This document shows, piece by piece, positions 1-10,000 of a stretch of 29,849 nucleotides of DNA. Below the pieces are notes generated by a model that was not told where the DNA came from, made no database searches, and was given only the letters and a program-made list of their open reading frames with translations. The DNA is from Spirochaetaceae bacterium (GTDB lineage: Bacteria > Spirochaetota > Spirochaetia > Treponematales > Breznakiellaceae). The first letter of the stretch is position 1. Each line of letters starts with the position of its first letter. The stretch is taken from NCBI GenBank assembly GCA_031283025.1, contig JAITCP010000082.1, positions 1 to 29,849 on the forward strand, read 5' to 3'. The position numbers and the translations under genes are program-made.

Positions 1-181
1 CGAATTACTGGCGGAATTGTTCCCTTTGATGGGCCTGCCGGATAATCCGTCCACCTTGTATGCCGCCGGAACGCTGCGCGCCCTTGCGTCAGAAAGTATT
101 TTCCGCGCATGGTTTGCCCGTGAAGCGGAAAAAGCAAAAGGGCGGCTTGCGGAAAGGCTGCAATTTATTTCCAGAGGTTAA
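1..181 (+). CDS. C-terminal end of an unrecognised protein (cut by left edge)
   Basis: An open frame enters from the left edge (first full codon at base 2) and ends at a TAA at 179-181, giving 59 residues that finish AERLQFISRG. It is rich in Ala, Leu, Glu and Arg and reads as an amphipathic helical tail. I do not recognise the family from this fragment. The reading is genuine coding because the GC-rich codon style matches the next gene and the stop lies only 2 bases before the first possible ATG of that gene, which implies cotranscription with the export operon that follows. Confidence 0.7.
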   Translation, partial: ELLAELFPLMGLPDNPSTLYAAGTLRALASESIFRAWFAREAEKAKGRLAERLQFISRG

Positions 182-201
182 TTATGAATAGGAGTTTAAC
201 G

Positions 202-852
202 ATGAAAAAACTATTTATACAAATTCCGGCGCTGTTCTTTTGCGCCGTTGTTATGTGCGTTTCCTGCAAAAACAGGGAGGAGAACAATGAGGAAACCTGG
301 CTTCTTTACGCCCGCGCCTCCGCCGCCTATGCCCAGGGCCGTTTTGACGAAAGCGCGGCAATGCTGCAGGAGCTGCGGTCTTTCACCCCTGCCCTTGTGC
401 TCAGGGCCAAAGCCCTCTATTTTTGCGGCAGGGGGGAGGAAGCGGAACAATTGCTGCGGCGGACTTTGCGCCGCAATCCGGGATCAGGGGAGGCTTCCCT
501 TTTTCTTGCACGAATCCTCCGTGAACAGGGCAAGGACGGGGAAGCCCGGCATATAGCCGAGGCCCTGCTTAAGGATAACCCCCAGGATATAAGGGCGCTG
601 AGGCTTGCTTCCGATTTGGCCGGCAATCGCGGAGATACGGAGGAAGCCGCCGCATTGCTGGACAGGGCGGTGGAGGCTTCCGCGGAAACGGCGCTGGTTT
701 ATGTGGACCGCGCCCGGCTCCGGTGGATCGCGGGAAACGGCAGCAGCGCCCTGGAGGACCTTAGGCGGGCGGAGCTGCTTCTTCCCTGGAACACTTCCCT
801 TGTCCGGGGAATCAGGGATTTAAAGACAGTGATAGCGGAGGCGCAAAAATGA
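202..852 (+). CDS. TPR-repeat lipoprotein
   Basis: A 216-residue predicted lipoprotein. The N-terminus (MKKLF, then a hydrophobic run ending CVSC) is a spirochaete-style lipobox with the lipidated Cys at residue 22. The rest is a chain of about five helix-turn-helix units with tetratricopeptide spacing, including GRFDESAAMLQEL, GRGEEAEQLLRRTL, GKDGEARHIAEALL and GDTEEAAALLDRAV. TPR proteins are protein-binding scaffolds, so a role in assembling or tethering the envelope exporter encoded downstream is plausible but inferred. I chose the ATG at 202 because AGGAG (190-194) sits 7 bases before it. An in-frame ATG at 184 (six more residues, preceded by AGAGG) is also possible. The stop overlaps the next start as ATGA. 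Confidence 0.85.
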   Translation: MKKLFIQIPALFFCAVVMCVSCKNREENNEETWLLYARASAAYAQGRFDESAAMLQELRSFTPALVLRAKALYFCGRGEEAEQLLRRTLRRNPGSGEASLFLARILREQGKDGEARHIAEALLKDNPQDIRALRLASDLAGNRGDTEEAAALLDRAVEASAETALVYVDRARLRWIAGNGSSALEDLRRAELLLPWNTSLVRGIRDLKTVIAEAQK

Positions 853-1331
853 AATATGCGGCGGGACTATTTTTGGCCTTTTTGTTTTGTTCCTGCTCGG
901 CCCTTCCTTCCGGCAAGAGCTGGTCTACTGTCTCACGAACACGGAGGGGAACCGCGGAATTAAGGACGGTGCGTGTTGATAAAATTGCCGACTGGGATTC
1001 TGTAGAAGCGGAAGCCGGGCGCCTGCTGCCGCTCCTCCTTGCAAAACGGGGATACCATTATTCGGATACGGATGAAAACCAGTATCTTGTTGATCTTGTG
1101 CTTATAGAACGGGAATACATGGAAAAGTGGAAAACCCGCCGCTGTATTTCCGCGGAAGTCAGCATCAGCAAGCCGGGCAGAAAAACTCCCCTTACTGCGG
1201 GAAAGGTTATTTGCACCGGCACTAAAAAAAGCTTTTCATCGTCAAAGGTGATTCACAAATTGGCAAAAAAAGCGCTTTCCGGCGCGTTAAGAAGGCTTCC
1301 ACGCGCAATAAAGAGGCTGCCAAAACAATGA
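849..1331 (+). CDS. small basic lipoprotein of unknown function
   Basis: A 160-residue protein with a short hydrophobic leader and an FCSC lipobox (Cys at residue 16), so probably membrane-anchored in the periplasm or outer membrane. The mature part has an alternating strand-like section (YLVDLVLIEREY, then ISAEVSISKPG) followed by a strongly basic helical C-terminus (LAKKALSGALRRLPRAIKRLPKQ region). This alpha/beta pattern resembles small envelope lipoproteins that accompany transporters, but I do not recognise a named family. Both ends overlap neighbours as ATGA (849-852 and 1328-1331), so translation is probably coupled to the TPR lipoprotein and the TolC-like channel. Confidence 0.8.
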   Translation: MKYAAGLFLAFLFCSCSALPSGKSWSTVSRTRRGTAELRTVRVDKIADWDSVEAEAGRLLPLLLAKRGYHYSDTDENQYLVDLVLIEREYMEKWKTRRCISAEVSISKPGRKTPLTAGKVICTGTKKSFSSSKVIHKLAKKALSGALRRLPRAIKRLPKQ

Positions 1332-2719
1332 AAACTTTTTCGTGCTTTTTGCTGTTTGCCGCCATCCACTGTTTTTTTTCCTCCCCTTGTTTGGTTTTTT
1401 CCCAATCACGGAAAAGCGTGGGATTTAGAGAAGCGGGAAGGCTCGCCGTCGCCGCTTCTTTGGAAATAAAAAACAGCAGAGCGCAGCAGATGCTCCGGGA
1501 AAGAATATGGGTTTGGGGGATCCGCGCTTTTTTCCCCCAGCTTTCGTTTCAGATTCAAGAGGATGATCGTCTTTCACTTGTAAGCGCCGATTCATTCATC
1601 AAGACCTATACGGTAAATCTGGAACAGCTTTTATTTGACGGCGGAAGAGTCAGTCTTTCACGAAAAATGGAACAGGAGGAATTGATCTTATTTGCCGATC
1701 AGCTTAAGCGGGATGAATCCGCCGTTGCGGAGGCGGCTCTTTCCGCCTACCGTCAAATCCTGTGTTCCCGGATGATCGCCGCAATCCGCGGAGATGCTTT
1801 GGTTTCCCTCAAAGAACAGCGGAGGATACTGGCGGAAGAATTTGCCCTTGGCATGGTTATTCCCGTCGATCTTGCCCAGGCGGACATCACCGTCCGGGAA
1901 ACAGAACTGGAACTGGAATTTATTCTTCTTCAACTGGAAGAACTTGAAAAACAATTTTCGGCGCTGTTGGGATTGGGTGATATGCCGGAATTATCGGAAC
2001 GGGTAGACATATACCGCTCCCCGCCCATTCCCGACGCGGAAGCGGTGCGCCGGTCCGCGCTGGCCAGAAACCCCGATCTGGGCCGGATGGCGTACTCGAT
2101 CAGGCAGCGGGAAGCGGAGTTAAAACTTTCATCCCGTGCCTGGATTCCCACGGTAAAAGCGACGGGGAGCTATTCCTTAAGCGGGCAGCATTATCCCCTT
2201 ACAAGGCAAAGCTGGACATTCGGGCTTTCCATGCAGTTTTCATCCCCCTGGCTTAACGCGGGAGGAGGAGGAAGCGCCGGGTGGGAGCGGCCCTATGACA
2301 GAAACGCAAGGGCGCAGACATCCTTTACCCCTTTGCCTGATCCTGCGGCGGGCTTAAGCGCGAAGCAGGCGGCTTTGGCGTTGGCGGCGGAACGGGAAAA
2401 TTACCAGCGCGCTCTGGAAAGGCTGGGGCGGGAAGCCGTCCTGCAAACCGCCAGGCTCCGTCTGGGCGAACAGCGCCGGGCTGCGGCGGTGGAAGCCATG
2501 AACCTGGGAGCGGAAAAGTACCGGCTGAGTGAAGTATTGCTTTCTCTGGGGCGTATCACCCGCCTTGAGTTGATGGAAAACCGGCTTGAGTACGCGGGAA
2601 AAGAAACGGCGGCGGCGGAAGCGGCGGCGGCCCTGATGGAAACGGAACGGGCGCTGGAACAGTTTATTGATTTGCCGCCGGGGTCTTTGGAGGCGTTCAG
2701 CCGCCGGACAAGCAAATGA
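1328..2719 (+). CDS. TolC-family outer-membrane efflux channel
   Basis: A 463-residue outer-membrane efflux protein of the TolC/OEP superfamily, a usual length for the family. It has a cleavable signal peptide (about residues 1-26, ending in VFSQS). It then shows two similar halves of long amphipathic helices separated by strand-rich parts. Typical signs are AAFFPQ-like 'IRAFFPQLSFQ', 'VNLEQLLFDGGRVSLS', and the second-half 'ARNPDLGRMAYSIRQREAELKLSSRAWIPTVKATGSYSLSG' region. A Gly/Asn-rich insert (about residues 312-340) precedes the last long helix. In a trimer it forms the outer-membrane exit duct for the adaptor and RND pumps encoded next. The start overlaps the previous stop as ATGA. Substrate cannot be read from the sequence. 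Confidence 0.93.
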   Translation: MKTFSCFLLFAAIHCFFSSPCLVFSQSRKSVGFREAGRLAVAASLEIKNSRAQQMLRERIWVWGIRAFFPQLSFQIQEDDRLSLVSADSFIKTYTVNLEQLLFDGGRVSLSRKMEQEELILFADQLKRDESAVAEAALSAYRQILCSRMIAAIRGDALVSLKEQRRILAEEFALGMVIPVDLAQADITVRETELELEFILLQLEELEKQFSALLGLGDMPELSERVDIYRSPPIPDAEAVRRSALARNPDLGRMAYSIRQREAELKLSSRAWIPTVKATGSYSLSGQHYPLTRQSWTFGLSMQFSSPWLNAGGGGSAGWERPYDRNARAQTSFTPLPDPAAGLSAKQAALALAAERENYQRALERLGREAVLQTARLRLGEQRRAAAVEAMNLGAEKYRLSEVLLSLGRITRLELMENRLEYAGKETAAAEAAAALMETERALEQFIDLPPGSLEAFSRRTSK

Positions 2720-2738
2720 AAAATTTATGGAGGAAAAT

Positions 2739-4094
2739 ATGCGTTTATTTCGTATGGCGGTTTTTATTGTAACCGCGGCCTGTTTCCTTTCCTGCGTGAA
2801 GGTACAGGCTTCTTCTGCGGGATATATTCCCAAAGTAAAGGTTTATGCGGCGGAAGAAATTTTACTGGCGGAAGAAGTGTCCGGCTTTGGGAATTTGACG
2901 TTCCTGACAAAAGTGGATGTTAACGCGTCACAGGAAGGAACGATACGCCGCATCTATTACCGTGAAGGGGCTGTTGTGCCAAAAGGCGCCCGGCTTGTGA
3001 GCTTGTCTAACCCACAGATAGAACTTGCGGTAGGCCGGGCGGAGAACGCCCATACCCAGGCTGCCGCCGCGTTAAAGCTGTCCCGTTCCCGCCTGATGGA
3101 AGGCGAGTTCAACGCGGAAGCGGAAATCCTTGGCATGGCAAAAGCGGAAGCGGAATTTGCCCAGGCAAAAAAAACAGTGGAAGAACAGCGGCGCAAAGCG
3201 GCGGATCAGGAAAAACTCTACAATGCCGGGGGCCTGAGCGTTGAAGCGATCCGGGAAACGCGGTTCAGCCTTTCCGGCGCGGAGGAACAGCTTCATCTCA
3301 TGGAGCGTGAACTGGAAATCCGCAGTGTAGGGCGCAGGGACGCTGACCTTCAAAGGGCGGGGCTTTTTCCTGACGGGGGATTTGATTCCCAGGCGGAACA
3401 CCGCGCCGCATTGGTCAGCCTTTCTGTTTCTACATTAAGGGCGGAAACCGAGGCGGCGGAAGCCCAGTTGGAAGCGGCGGTAAAAGAACTGGAATCCGTC
3501 CGCGTGGCGTTTGCAGAACTTACAATATACAGCCCCGCCGCCGGAACTGTGGGCGCCCGCTATCTTGAAGAAGGGGAACGTGTCAAAAAAGAAGACAAGA
3601 TATGCACCTTAATGGATACCGGCGCCCTTTATGTGATCTTCCCCCTTAGGGAAAGCGACGCCCTGCGGCTTGACAAAGGCATGGCGGCAAAAGTAAGCGT
3701 TGACGGCGCCGGCGGCACTTACGACGGCGAGGTAGACCTTGTTTCACCGCAGGCGGACAGCCAGTCTTTTACGTTTACCGTCCGGGTACTGCTGCCGCAG
3801 GCGGTAGTCGCCGCGGGAGAAAAACTTAAGCCCGGTATGTTTGCGCGGATAACAGTACAATTGGGCGGTGAAAAACCTGTGTTGATGGTGCCGGAAACAG
3901 CCGTACTTAACCGGAAAAACGATGAAGGAACGGTCTTTGTAATAAATCAGGGCAGGGCCTCTGAACGGAAAATCCGGTTCGGCCTGCTTTCCGGCGGCAG
4001 CCGGGAAATTTGTTCCGGCCTTAAAGCCGGAGAAATTGTGGCGGTAAAGCCGGAAGCGTTATTACGGGAGGGGAGCCATGTTATTCCGGAATAA
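2739..4094 (+). CDS. periplasmic adaptor lipoprotein of the RND/HlyD family
   Basis: A 451-residue membrane-fusion (periplasmic adaptor) protein that links an inner-membrane RND pump to a TolC channel. The leader ends in CFLSC, so Cys19 is probably lipidated, as in AcrA-type adaptors. The two half-lipoyl motifs are visible: NASQEGTIRRIYYREGAVVPKG near the N-terminus and YSPAAGTVGARYLEEGERVKK after a long Ala/Glu-rich helical hairpin. A beta-barrel section (LRESDALRLDKGMAAKVSVD, then KPGMFARITVQLGG) and membrane-proximal domain (VPETAVLNRKNDEGTVFVI) follow. The start is fixed by GGAGG at 2729-2733, 5 bases before ATG 2739. Longer in-frame starts would overlap the TolC gene and lose the leader. 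It lies 19 bases after the TolC stop. Confidence 0.93.
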   Translation: MRLFRMAVFIVTAACFLSCVKVQASSAGYIPKVKVYAAEEILLAEEVSGFGNLTFLTKVDVNASQEGTIRRIYYREGAVVPKGARLVSLSNPQIELAVGRAENAHTQAAAALKLSRSRLMEGEFNAEAEILGMAKAEAEFAQAKKTVEEQRRKAADQEKLYNAGGLSVEAIRETRFSLSGAEEQLHLMERELEIRSVGRRDADLQRAGLFPDGGFDSQAEHRAALVSLSVSTLRAETEAAEAQLEAAVKELESVRVAFAELTIYSPAAGTVGARYLEEGERVKKEDKICTLMDTGALYVIFPLRESDALRLDKGMAAKVSVDGAGGTYDGEVDLVSPQADSQSFTFTVRVLLPQAVVAAGEKLKPGMFARITVQLGGEKPVLMVPETAVLNRKNDEGTVFVINQGRASERKIRFGLLSGGSREICSGLKAGEIVAVKPEALLREGSHVIPE

Positions 4095-5538
4095 CAGCCG
4101 TTTGGCCGCCGTCTGTAAAATCAGAATGGTTATCCTCCCGGTCTTGTTTCTTGCAGGCTGCAGCGCGTTTATCAACATAAAACCCATTGGGTTTTCCGTT
4201 TACCCCGGAGCGGACAATACGCTGCTCCCGGCAGAGACCACCGCTCTCCGCGTTGTTTTTGACACCCCCATGGACAGGCCGGAAACGCAGAAAGCCCTGT
4301 CTGTAAATTATGCCGGCGGAAGCGTCAATGGTGACATTGACTGGCTGGGGAATGAACTGTTGTTTGTCCCCCTGGAACCCTGGCTGCCGGGACTGCGGTA
4401 TTCATTGAATATATCCGGAATGATCTATGCCCTGGACGGCAGAACGGAGCGAGTTTACCGTTATATACCCTTTTACGCCCTGAACAGGGAGGCGTCTCCT
4501 TTTTGCGTGGAATTTTCTCCCGCCGACGGGGAATCGGTCGGGGTGAGTCCGGCGGACGGCGCTTTTGTCCGCATCGTTTTTTCCCGACCAATGGCCCGCC
4601 TGTCCAGCCATGCTTTTTCCCTTAACGGGGTAAGCAATACGGAATTCCGCTGGTCTGCGGATGATACGGTACTGGAAGTTTATCCCAAAAATCCCCTAAA
4701 CCCGTGGACTGTTTACAACTGGAGCTTGAGCGCAAAAGCCGTTAGCAGTAACGGCGTTCCTCTGGGAAGGGAAATAAGCGGCCAGTTTGTTACCGATGCG
4801 GACCGCCTGCTTCCCGCAGTAAAAGAAGCATACCCCCTTGTAAAGGGAGCGCCTTCTTCCGGAAGCCGGTGGATCATGACCGGAGCCGCCATGGAAAACG
4901 GCCTGGGTTCCGGGCAGGCCATAGGGATTGAATTCAACAAGCCAATGGATGAATCGGTTCTAAGAAACATCCGGTTTGATCCTTCTTTGGTTTGCCGGAC
5001 AGAAATGTGGAAAGACAACGTTGCCGTTTTTATTCCTGAGCGGGACCCGGAACCGGAAAGAATGTACACGCTTTTTGTTTCCGCAGAAAGCAGGGACACG
5101 GCAGGATTAAAAATGGAAAAGGAATTCAGTCTGTCATTTACAGCGGATATTCCTTACTTAAAAATTCTCTCGCTGAACACGGGTTTTGAGGACATGGAAC
5201 CGGAACAAAACGGCGCGTATCCGCTTAAAATTACCGAACCTGAAGGGCTCGTTACCGTATCGCTGCGTTTTTCCCATATCATGGATACTCCTGCAAACAC
5301 CGTGCTAAACATCCGTCTGGAACCGTTTTTTCCGGGAACCCTTAAACCAATCGCCCTTCGTTCCGTTCAATGGTTGGATGTAGTGCGCCTTCAATGGGAA
5401 GGCGTTACAAAAAGCATTGCCGGGGAAAAGCATTATTACCGTTTGACACTGGCCGGAGGAAAGGGCGGAATAACAGACGGCAGGGGATCGTACCTGAAAG
5501 AAGATATTCACTTTTACCTTATGGGGGAGGATCAATGA
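4078..5538 (+). CDS. lipoprotein with four bacterial Ig-like (Big_5/SbsA-type) domains
   Basis: A 486-residue lipoprotein (LAGC lipobox, Cys28) made almost wholly of Ig-like beta-sandwich repeats of the Big_5/SbsA type. The recurring signature is a strand, then F-[DSN]-x-P-M followed by a short helix. I see VVFDTPMDRP (about 59), VRIVFSRPMA (about 164), IGIEFNKPMD (about 282) and VSLRFSHIMD (about 394), giving four domains near residues 35-135, 145-240, 245-357 and 360-483. Such domains are usually extracellular or envelope spacers and adhesive modules. The gene begins inside the adaptor gene (17-base overlap) and is preceded by a very strong GGGAGGGGAG (4066-4075). It ends in an ATGA overlap with a second Ig-like lipoprotein. 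Function within an RND operon is unknown. Confidence 0.88.
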   Translation: MLFRNNSRLAAVCKIRMVILPVLFLAGCSAFINIKPIGFSVYPGADNTLLPAETTALRVVFDTPMDRPETQKALSVNYAGGSVNGDIDWLGNELLFVPLEPWLPGLRYSLNISGMIYALDGRTERVYRYIPFYALNREASPFCVEFSPADGESVGVSPADGAFVRIVFSRPMARLSSHAFSLNGVSNTEFRWSADDTVLEVYPKNPLNPWTVYNWSLSAKAVSSNGVPLGREISGQFVTDADRLLPAVKEAYPLVKGAPSSGSRWIMTGAAMENGLGSGQAIGIEFNKPMDESVLRNIRFDPSLVCRTEMWKDNVAVFIPERDPEPERMYTLFVSAESRDTAGLKMEKEFSLSFTADIPYLKILSLNTGFEDMEPEQNGAYPLKITEPEGLVTVSLRFSHIMDTPANTVLNIRLEPFFPGTLKPIALRSVQWLDVVRLQWEGVTKSIAGEKHYYRLTLAGGKGGITDGRGSYLKEDIHFYLMGEDQ

Positions 5539-7028
5539 AACGCTTTAGTTTTGCGATTATTGTCTGCGTCTCCGTTTTTTCCTGCGATATACTACGGGAC
5601 GGAATTTTTGAAGTTTCTCATTGGAGCCCCGGTGAAGGGTACTTTGATCCCGCGCTTGTAACGGAAATTTCCCTGGATTTTTCTTTGGAGCCGGATCGTA
5701 ACAGCGTGGAACGATCTTTTACATTAACTGAAAACGGGCGCGCGTTGCCCGGCCATTTTACATGGCAGGACAGGCGGATGATCTTTACCCCGTCCGTTCC
5801 CCTTGCGGCAAACAAGGATTACTGCATCACGCTTAAAACGGATGCTCAGGACACCAGGGGGCTTTCCCTGGAACGGCAGTTCGAGAGGGCCTTTACAACA
5901 CGGAACGGAGGAATGCGCCCCCTGCTGCTTGCGTCAGTACCGGAAGACGGCGGAATTATTGAAATAGAACGGGGCAAGGTTACGCTGATCTTTTCCGAAC
6001 CGGTAACCCGGAATTCCCTGCAAAGCCTTTCGTTTTCCCCTTCAATTTCCGGCGCATGGTCTTTGGAACAGGACGGACACGGCGCTGTTTTTACTCCTTT
6101 GGAAAATTGGACAAACGGCAGAGTATACCGCCTTACTGTCGGAACCGCTTTGCAGGACAAAACGGAATTGGAAGCGGGCAGAAGTTACGCCGTCCATTTT
6201 ACCGCGGGCACGGATTACACGCCGCCGGAATTAATTTCCGCTTCTGCCATTGACGCTGACGGCAACACGGCGTTTGTTCTTACAGCCGCAGACGGGACGG
6301 CAGCGGAAAATTCCGGCTGGGAACGAAACTGCCGGCTGTCGCTTGTTTTTTCCGAACCTGTGGACAGTACGTCGGTAAATTCCGCGTTAAGCTGCGAACC
6401 TTCACTTGGCATGACGGCGGAAGCCAAACCCGGTTATTCCGATACGTTCATTTTCCGGTTTTCAGAGCCCCCCGTATACGGCGCTTCCTATACCCTTACA
6501 CTGCGCCAGTCCGTGCGGGACAAAGCCGGTAACACCATGGGAAAAAATATTGTTTGGCACATACTGGCGGACGGTGAAAATTCCAGGCCGCCGGTTTTGC
6601 GGGGCCTCCGTTTTCCAAAAAAGCCCGGTTCAACTTCTGATCTGCTTACCTTTACGACAGAGAACCAGTTTGCGGATTTTCCGGTCGGCGGAGACAGCTA
6701 TGCCTTTGATACGGGGATCAGCGTCTGGATGGAGTTGTACTTTGAGACCGCTCCCGGCGCCGTTATTGACCTCCTTTCGTTAATGGACAGATTCAGGTTC
6801 AACGCAACCAACAGCGCGTTGAGTTTTTCTCCCCGTTCAATAATTGACTCTTCTTTTTCCGCGGCCAGCCCCGCTCCCGGCTGGGAAAGGTACCACCGTG
6901 TGGAAATTCGGGGCGTGCTTACCAATTACCCTTATATGGGAATGGTAACCATTGAAACAACTGCCGGACTTAAAGACAGTTTTGGCAATAAAAGCGCGGA
7001 AGCGTTCAGATTTTTGCTGTTAAAGTGA
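5535..7028 (+). CDS. second lipoprotein with bacterial Ig-like (Big_5-type) domains
   Basis: A 497-residue lipoprotein with leader MKRFSFAIIVCVSVFSC (Cys17). It carries Big_5-like units at roughly residues 27-123, 127-225 and 228-345, with LIFSEPVTRN (about 151) and LVFSEPVDST (about 270) as the signature loops and 'VRDKAGNTMG' closing the third. A fourth, more divergent beta-rich section (350-497) resembles a concanavalin-like or Ig-like fold with many aromatic residues. It is a paralogue in architecture of the preceding gene, so a local duplication followed by divergence is likely. The ATG at 5535 is chosen for GGGGGAGG (5523-5530), the ATGA overlap and the leader. The frame stays open upstream, but that part lies over the previous gene. 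Confidence 0.88.
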   Translation: MKRFSFAIIVCVSVFSCDILRDGIFEVSHWSPGEGYFDPALVTEISLDFSLEPDRNSVERSFTLTENGRALPGHFTWQDRRMIFTPSVPLAANKDYCITLKTDAQDTRGLSLERQFERAFTTRNGGMRPLLLASVPEDGGIIEIERGKVTLIFSEPVTRNSLQSLSFSPSISGAWSLEQDGHGAVFTPLENWTNGRVYRLTVGTALQDKTELEAGRSYAVHFTAGTDYTPPELISASAIDADGNTAFVLTAADGTAAENSGWERNCRLSLVFSEPVDSTSVNSALSCEPSLGMTAEAKPGYSDTFIFRFSEPPVYGASYTLTLRQSVRDKAGNTMGKNIVWHILADGENSRPPVLRGLRFPKKPGSTSDLLTFTTENQFADFPVGGDSYAFDTGISVWMELYFETAPGAVIDLLSLMDRFRFNATNSALSFSPRSIIDSSFSAASPAPGWERYHRVEIRGVLTNYPYMGMVTIETTAGLKDSFGNKSAEAFRFLLLK

Positions 7029-7037
7029 GGATGAACC

Positions 7038-10000
7038 ATGAAAGGCTTGATCGATCTGTGTGTACGCCGCCCTGTGTCGGTACTTATGTTTTTGGCGGCC
7101 CTGCTTCTGGGCGGCTTCTTTTCCTTCTCGACGCTCCCCCTGCAGCGCCTGCCGGAATTTCCCTTTCCCCGCGTTACGGTGGAAACCCTTTATCCCGGCC
7201 TTGGCGCGGAAGACATTCGATCATGCGTAACGATCCCCGTGGAGGACGCGCTTTCTTCCGTTAAAGGGCTGGAAAGAATGAGGAGTGTTTCCCGCGACGG
7301 CGCGTCCCTCACCGTGCTGGATTTCCGCTGGGGAGTTGACGGCGGCGCCGCATCGGTACTTGTCCGTGAGGCGATTGACGCGGTATACCCCAGCCTTCCT
7401 GAGGGCGCTTCCAAGCCTGCGGTAGTTCCCGGCGATCCGGATGAAGCGGCCCAGCTCATTGTGGCGATCCGTTCCCCTCTGGGCGGCGCTTTTGCCCGTA
7501 ACCTCGCCGGGTATGAGGTTCGCTCCCTGCTCAGGCGCGTTGACGGCGTGGGCGCAATTCTGCTTTCAGGCGGCGAGCGGGAAGAACTGGCAATAAAGGT
7601 GGACATTCCCCGTTCCCTTTCCCGCGGCCTGCCGCCCGCCGTGCTGGCGGAAATTCTGTCGGCGGAAACCGCCAACATACCTGCGGGAAACGCCAGGGAG
7701 GGAGACAAGGAACTTGTAGTGGTAAGCCAGGGAAGGCCCGTAACGGAAGCGGAACTGGGCAGTATTATCTTTCCTTCCCAAAATGGCTCTTTTGTGATTG
7801 GCGATATTGGTTTTCTTAACAGAACCGCTGCAAAAAAGGAAAGCCTCTTTATTGCATCAATCAATGCACCGGATAAAAATGACGGCAGTAACGGCACTGT
7901 TTCTGTCGGCGAATATGCCGCCCTGGAAATTTTCCGCCGTCCCGGAGCCGATCCGGTTAAACTTTCCCGCGATATTCGAAAAGCCGTGGAGGAAGCTTCC
8001 GTTTCCTTTGGCCGGGACGCGGAAATCCGTATCGTCTACGATGACGCCGCTTCCGTAATACCGGGCCTGCAAAAATTGTTTGTTTCCGTAATCTTTGGAA
8101 CAGCCGCCGTAATGGCCGTTCTGTACCTTACCCTGCGGAGTGTCCGTTACAGCATACTGGCGGGCCTTTCCCTGCCTCTTTCCATGGCGGCATCTTTGGT
8201 TGTTTTGGGCGCGCTTGGCAGAACGCTCAACAACATGAGCCTTTCCGGAATAGCGCTGGGAATCGGCCTTGTCTCCGACACGTCGGTGATCATCCTCGAT
8301 TTGCTGCATCAAAGTTTTGGGAAAAAAGAAAACCGGGTATCTCTAAGATTAGAGGCTGCCAAACCTTCATATACGGAGCTGGGAGCAAAAGCCGCGTCGG
8401 TGGCCGCTTCAAGTTTTGGCGGAACGGCGACGACCGCCGTTGTATTTATTCCCGTGGTGTTTTTACCCGGCCCCCTGGGCTCTCTTTTTGGAGACCTTTC
8501 CATCTCCCTGGTTGTTTCCATACTTACCGGCTGGCTGTACGCCCAATTTGCCCTGCCCTCGCTTTTTGGCCTGTTTTTCTTTTCAAAGAAAAGCGGCTCT
8601 GCAAAAGACCGCTCTTTTATAGCTAAAATTATGCAAAAACAAAATGACGCTGAGAAACACAAAACGGACGCTCAAAGAAACAAAAAGACCGGCGATTTTC
8701 TGTCCGCCAATCATTATGCCCCGCTGCTCCTGAATTGCCTGCACAAACCTTTCCGTGTTCTGGGAATAACGGTTTTGTTTTGCGCCGCAGGCCTTGCCCT
8801 GCTCTTAACGCGGCCCATGGGTTTTGTATCCGCCGACGCCGCTCTGGAAATTGAAGCTGTGCTGAATTTTCCTCCGGGCACAACCATGGAAAGCGTCGCC
8901 GCGCAAGCCTCTGTTGCAGGGGAGCGGCTTGCATCATTGCCGAACATTATTTCCGTATTCGGCAGGGCCGGGTCGGAAGAAGAAGATACGGCCAGGCGGA
9001 GCGATCCCGATTACCGGAAAGAAACTTTTTGTTTCCGCTGTATATTGAATCCCGCTTATCAATCCGATGTTACGCTTTCTTCCGTTAACTCACTGCTGGA
9101 AAATCAGCCTTATGAAGCGCTGGCCCGTTTCCCCCAGGATAAAACAGAAAAGATACTGGGCCTTTCATCTTCCTCTACGATTGCAGTAAAGGGGCGGAAC
9201 CGGGACGAAGCGGAAAGACGTGCCGCGGAAGCGGAAAATTTTATCCGGCAGAGCGGGTATGCGGCAGCCGTTACCCTGCACCCTGCCGGTTCCCGCCCGG
9301 AAATCCGCGTCCTGCCGGACAGGGAAGCCCTTGCCCATGCGGGACTAAGCGCCGTGGAAATTGCCAGAGCGTTCTATGCGGCGGCGGAAGGGATGGAGGC
9401 GGGCGAACTGGAACTGGAGGGAAAGCCCCTGACGATGAAAGTGTCCGCCATGGAGATGCCGGAACTCGAGAGGCTCCCCGTGGCGTTAAGCCGCTCCGGC
9501 CCCGTATTTGCGGGAAGCGTCGCCCGCATTGAACACCGTGAAGCGGCGGCGGCCATGGCGCGCCTGGACCGGAGCGACGCCCTGTATGTAGAAGCCGCTC
9601 CCCATACCGGCAGTGAGAAAACGCTTGCCGCGTTTCTGACATCCCTCTGCGCCCGTGAAAAAGAGAGCGGTATCACCCGTGCCGATGAATCGGCATTTAC
9701 CCGCTACCGCGCTTCACTGATACTGACCATCGTTCTGGTACTGATACTCCTTTACCTTACTATGGGCGCTGAATTTGAATCTTTCATCCTGCCCCTCGTT
9801 CTGATGCTTGCTATTCCGTTTTCTCTGGCCGGAGCGGGGCCGGCGTTGTTCTTTTGCGGCGCTTTTCTTGATTCATCATCGGTTCTGGCAATGATGGTTC
9901 TGTTCGGCCTTTCCGTAAACAGCGGCATGGTTCTTTACGAACTGGCCGCGGAAAAAACGGCATTAGGTTATCACGCGAAAGAAGCGGTATACGACGCGGC

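Noticed and set aside
2667..2738. 24-codon N-terminal extension of the adaptor
   Set aside because: It overlaps the TolC gene end and precedes a clear ribosome site and lipoprotein leader starting at 2739.
5370..5534. 55-codon N-terminal extension of the second Ig-like lipoprotein
   Set aside because: It lies fully over the previous gene in another frame, is basic and low in meaning, and would bury the lipoprotein leader. ATG 5535 has a strong ribosome site.
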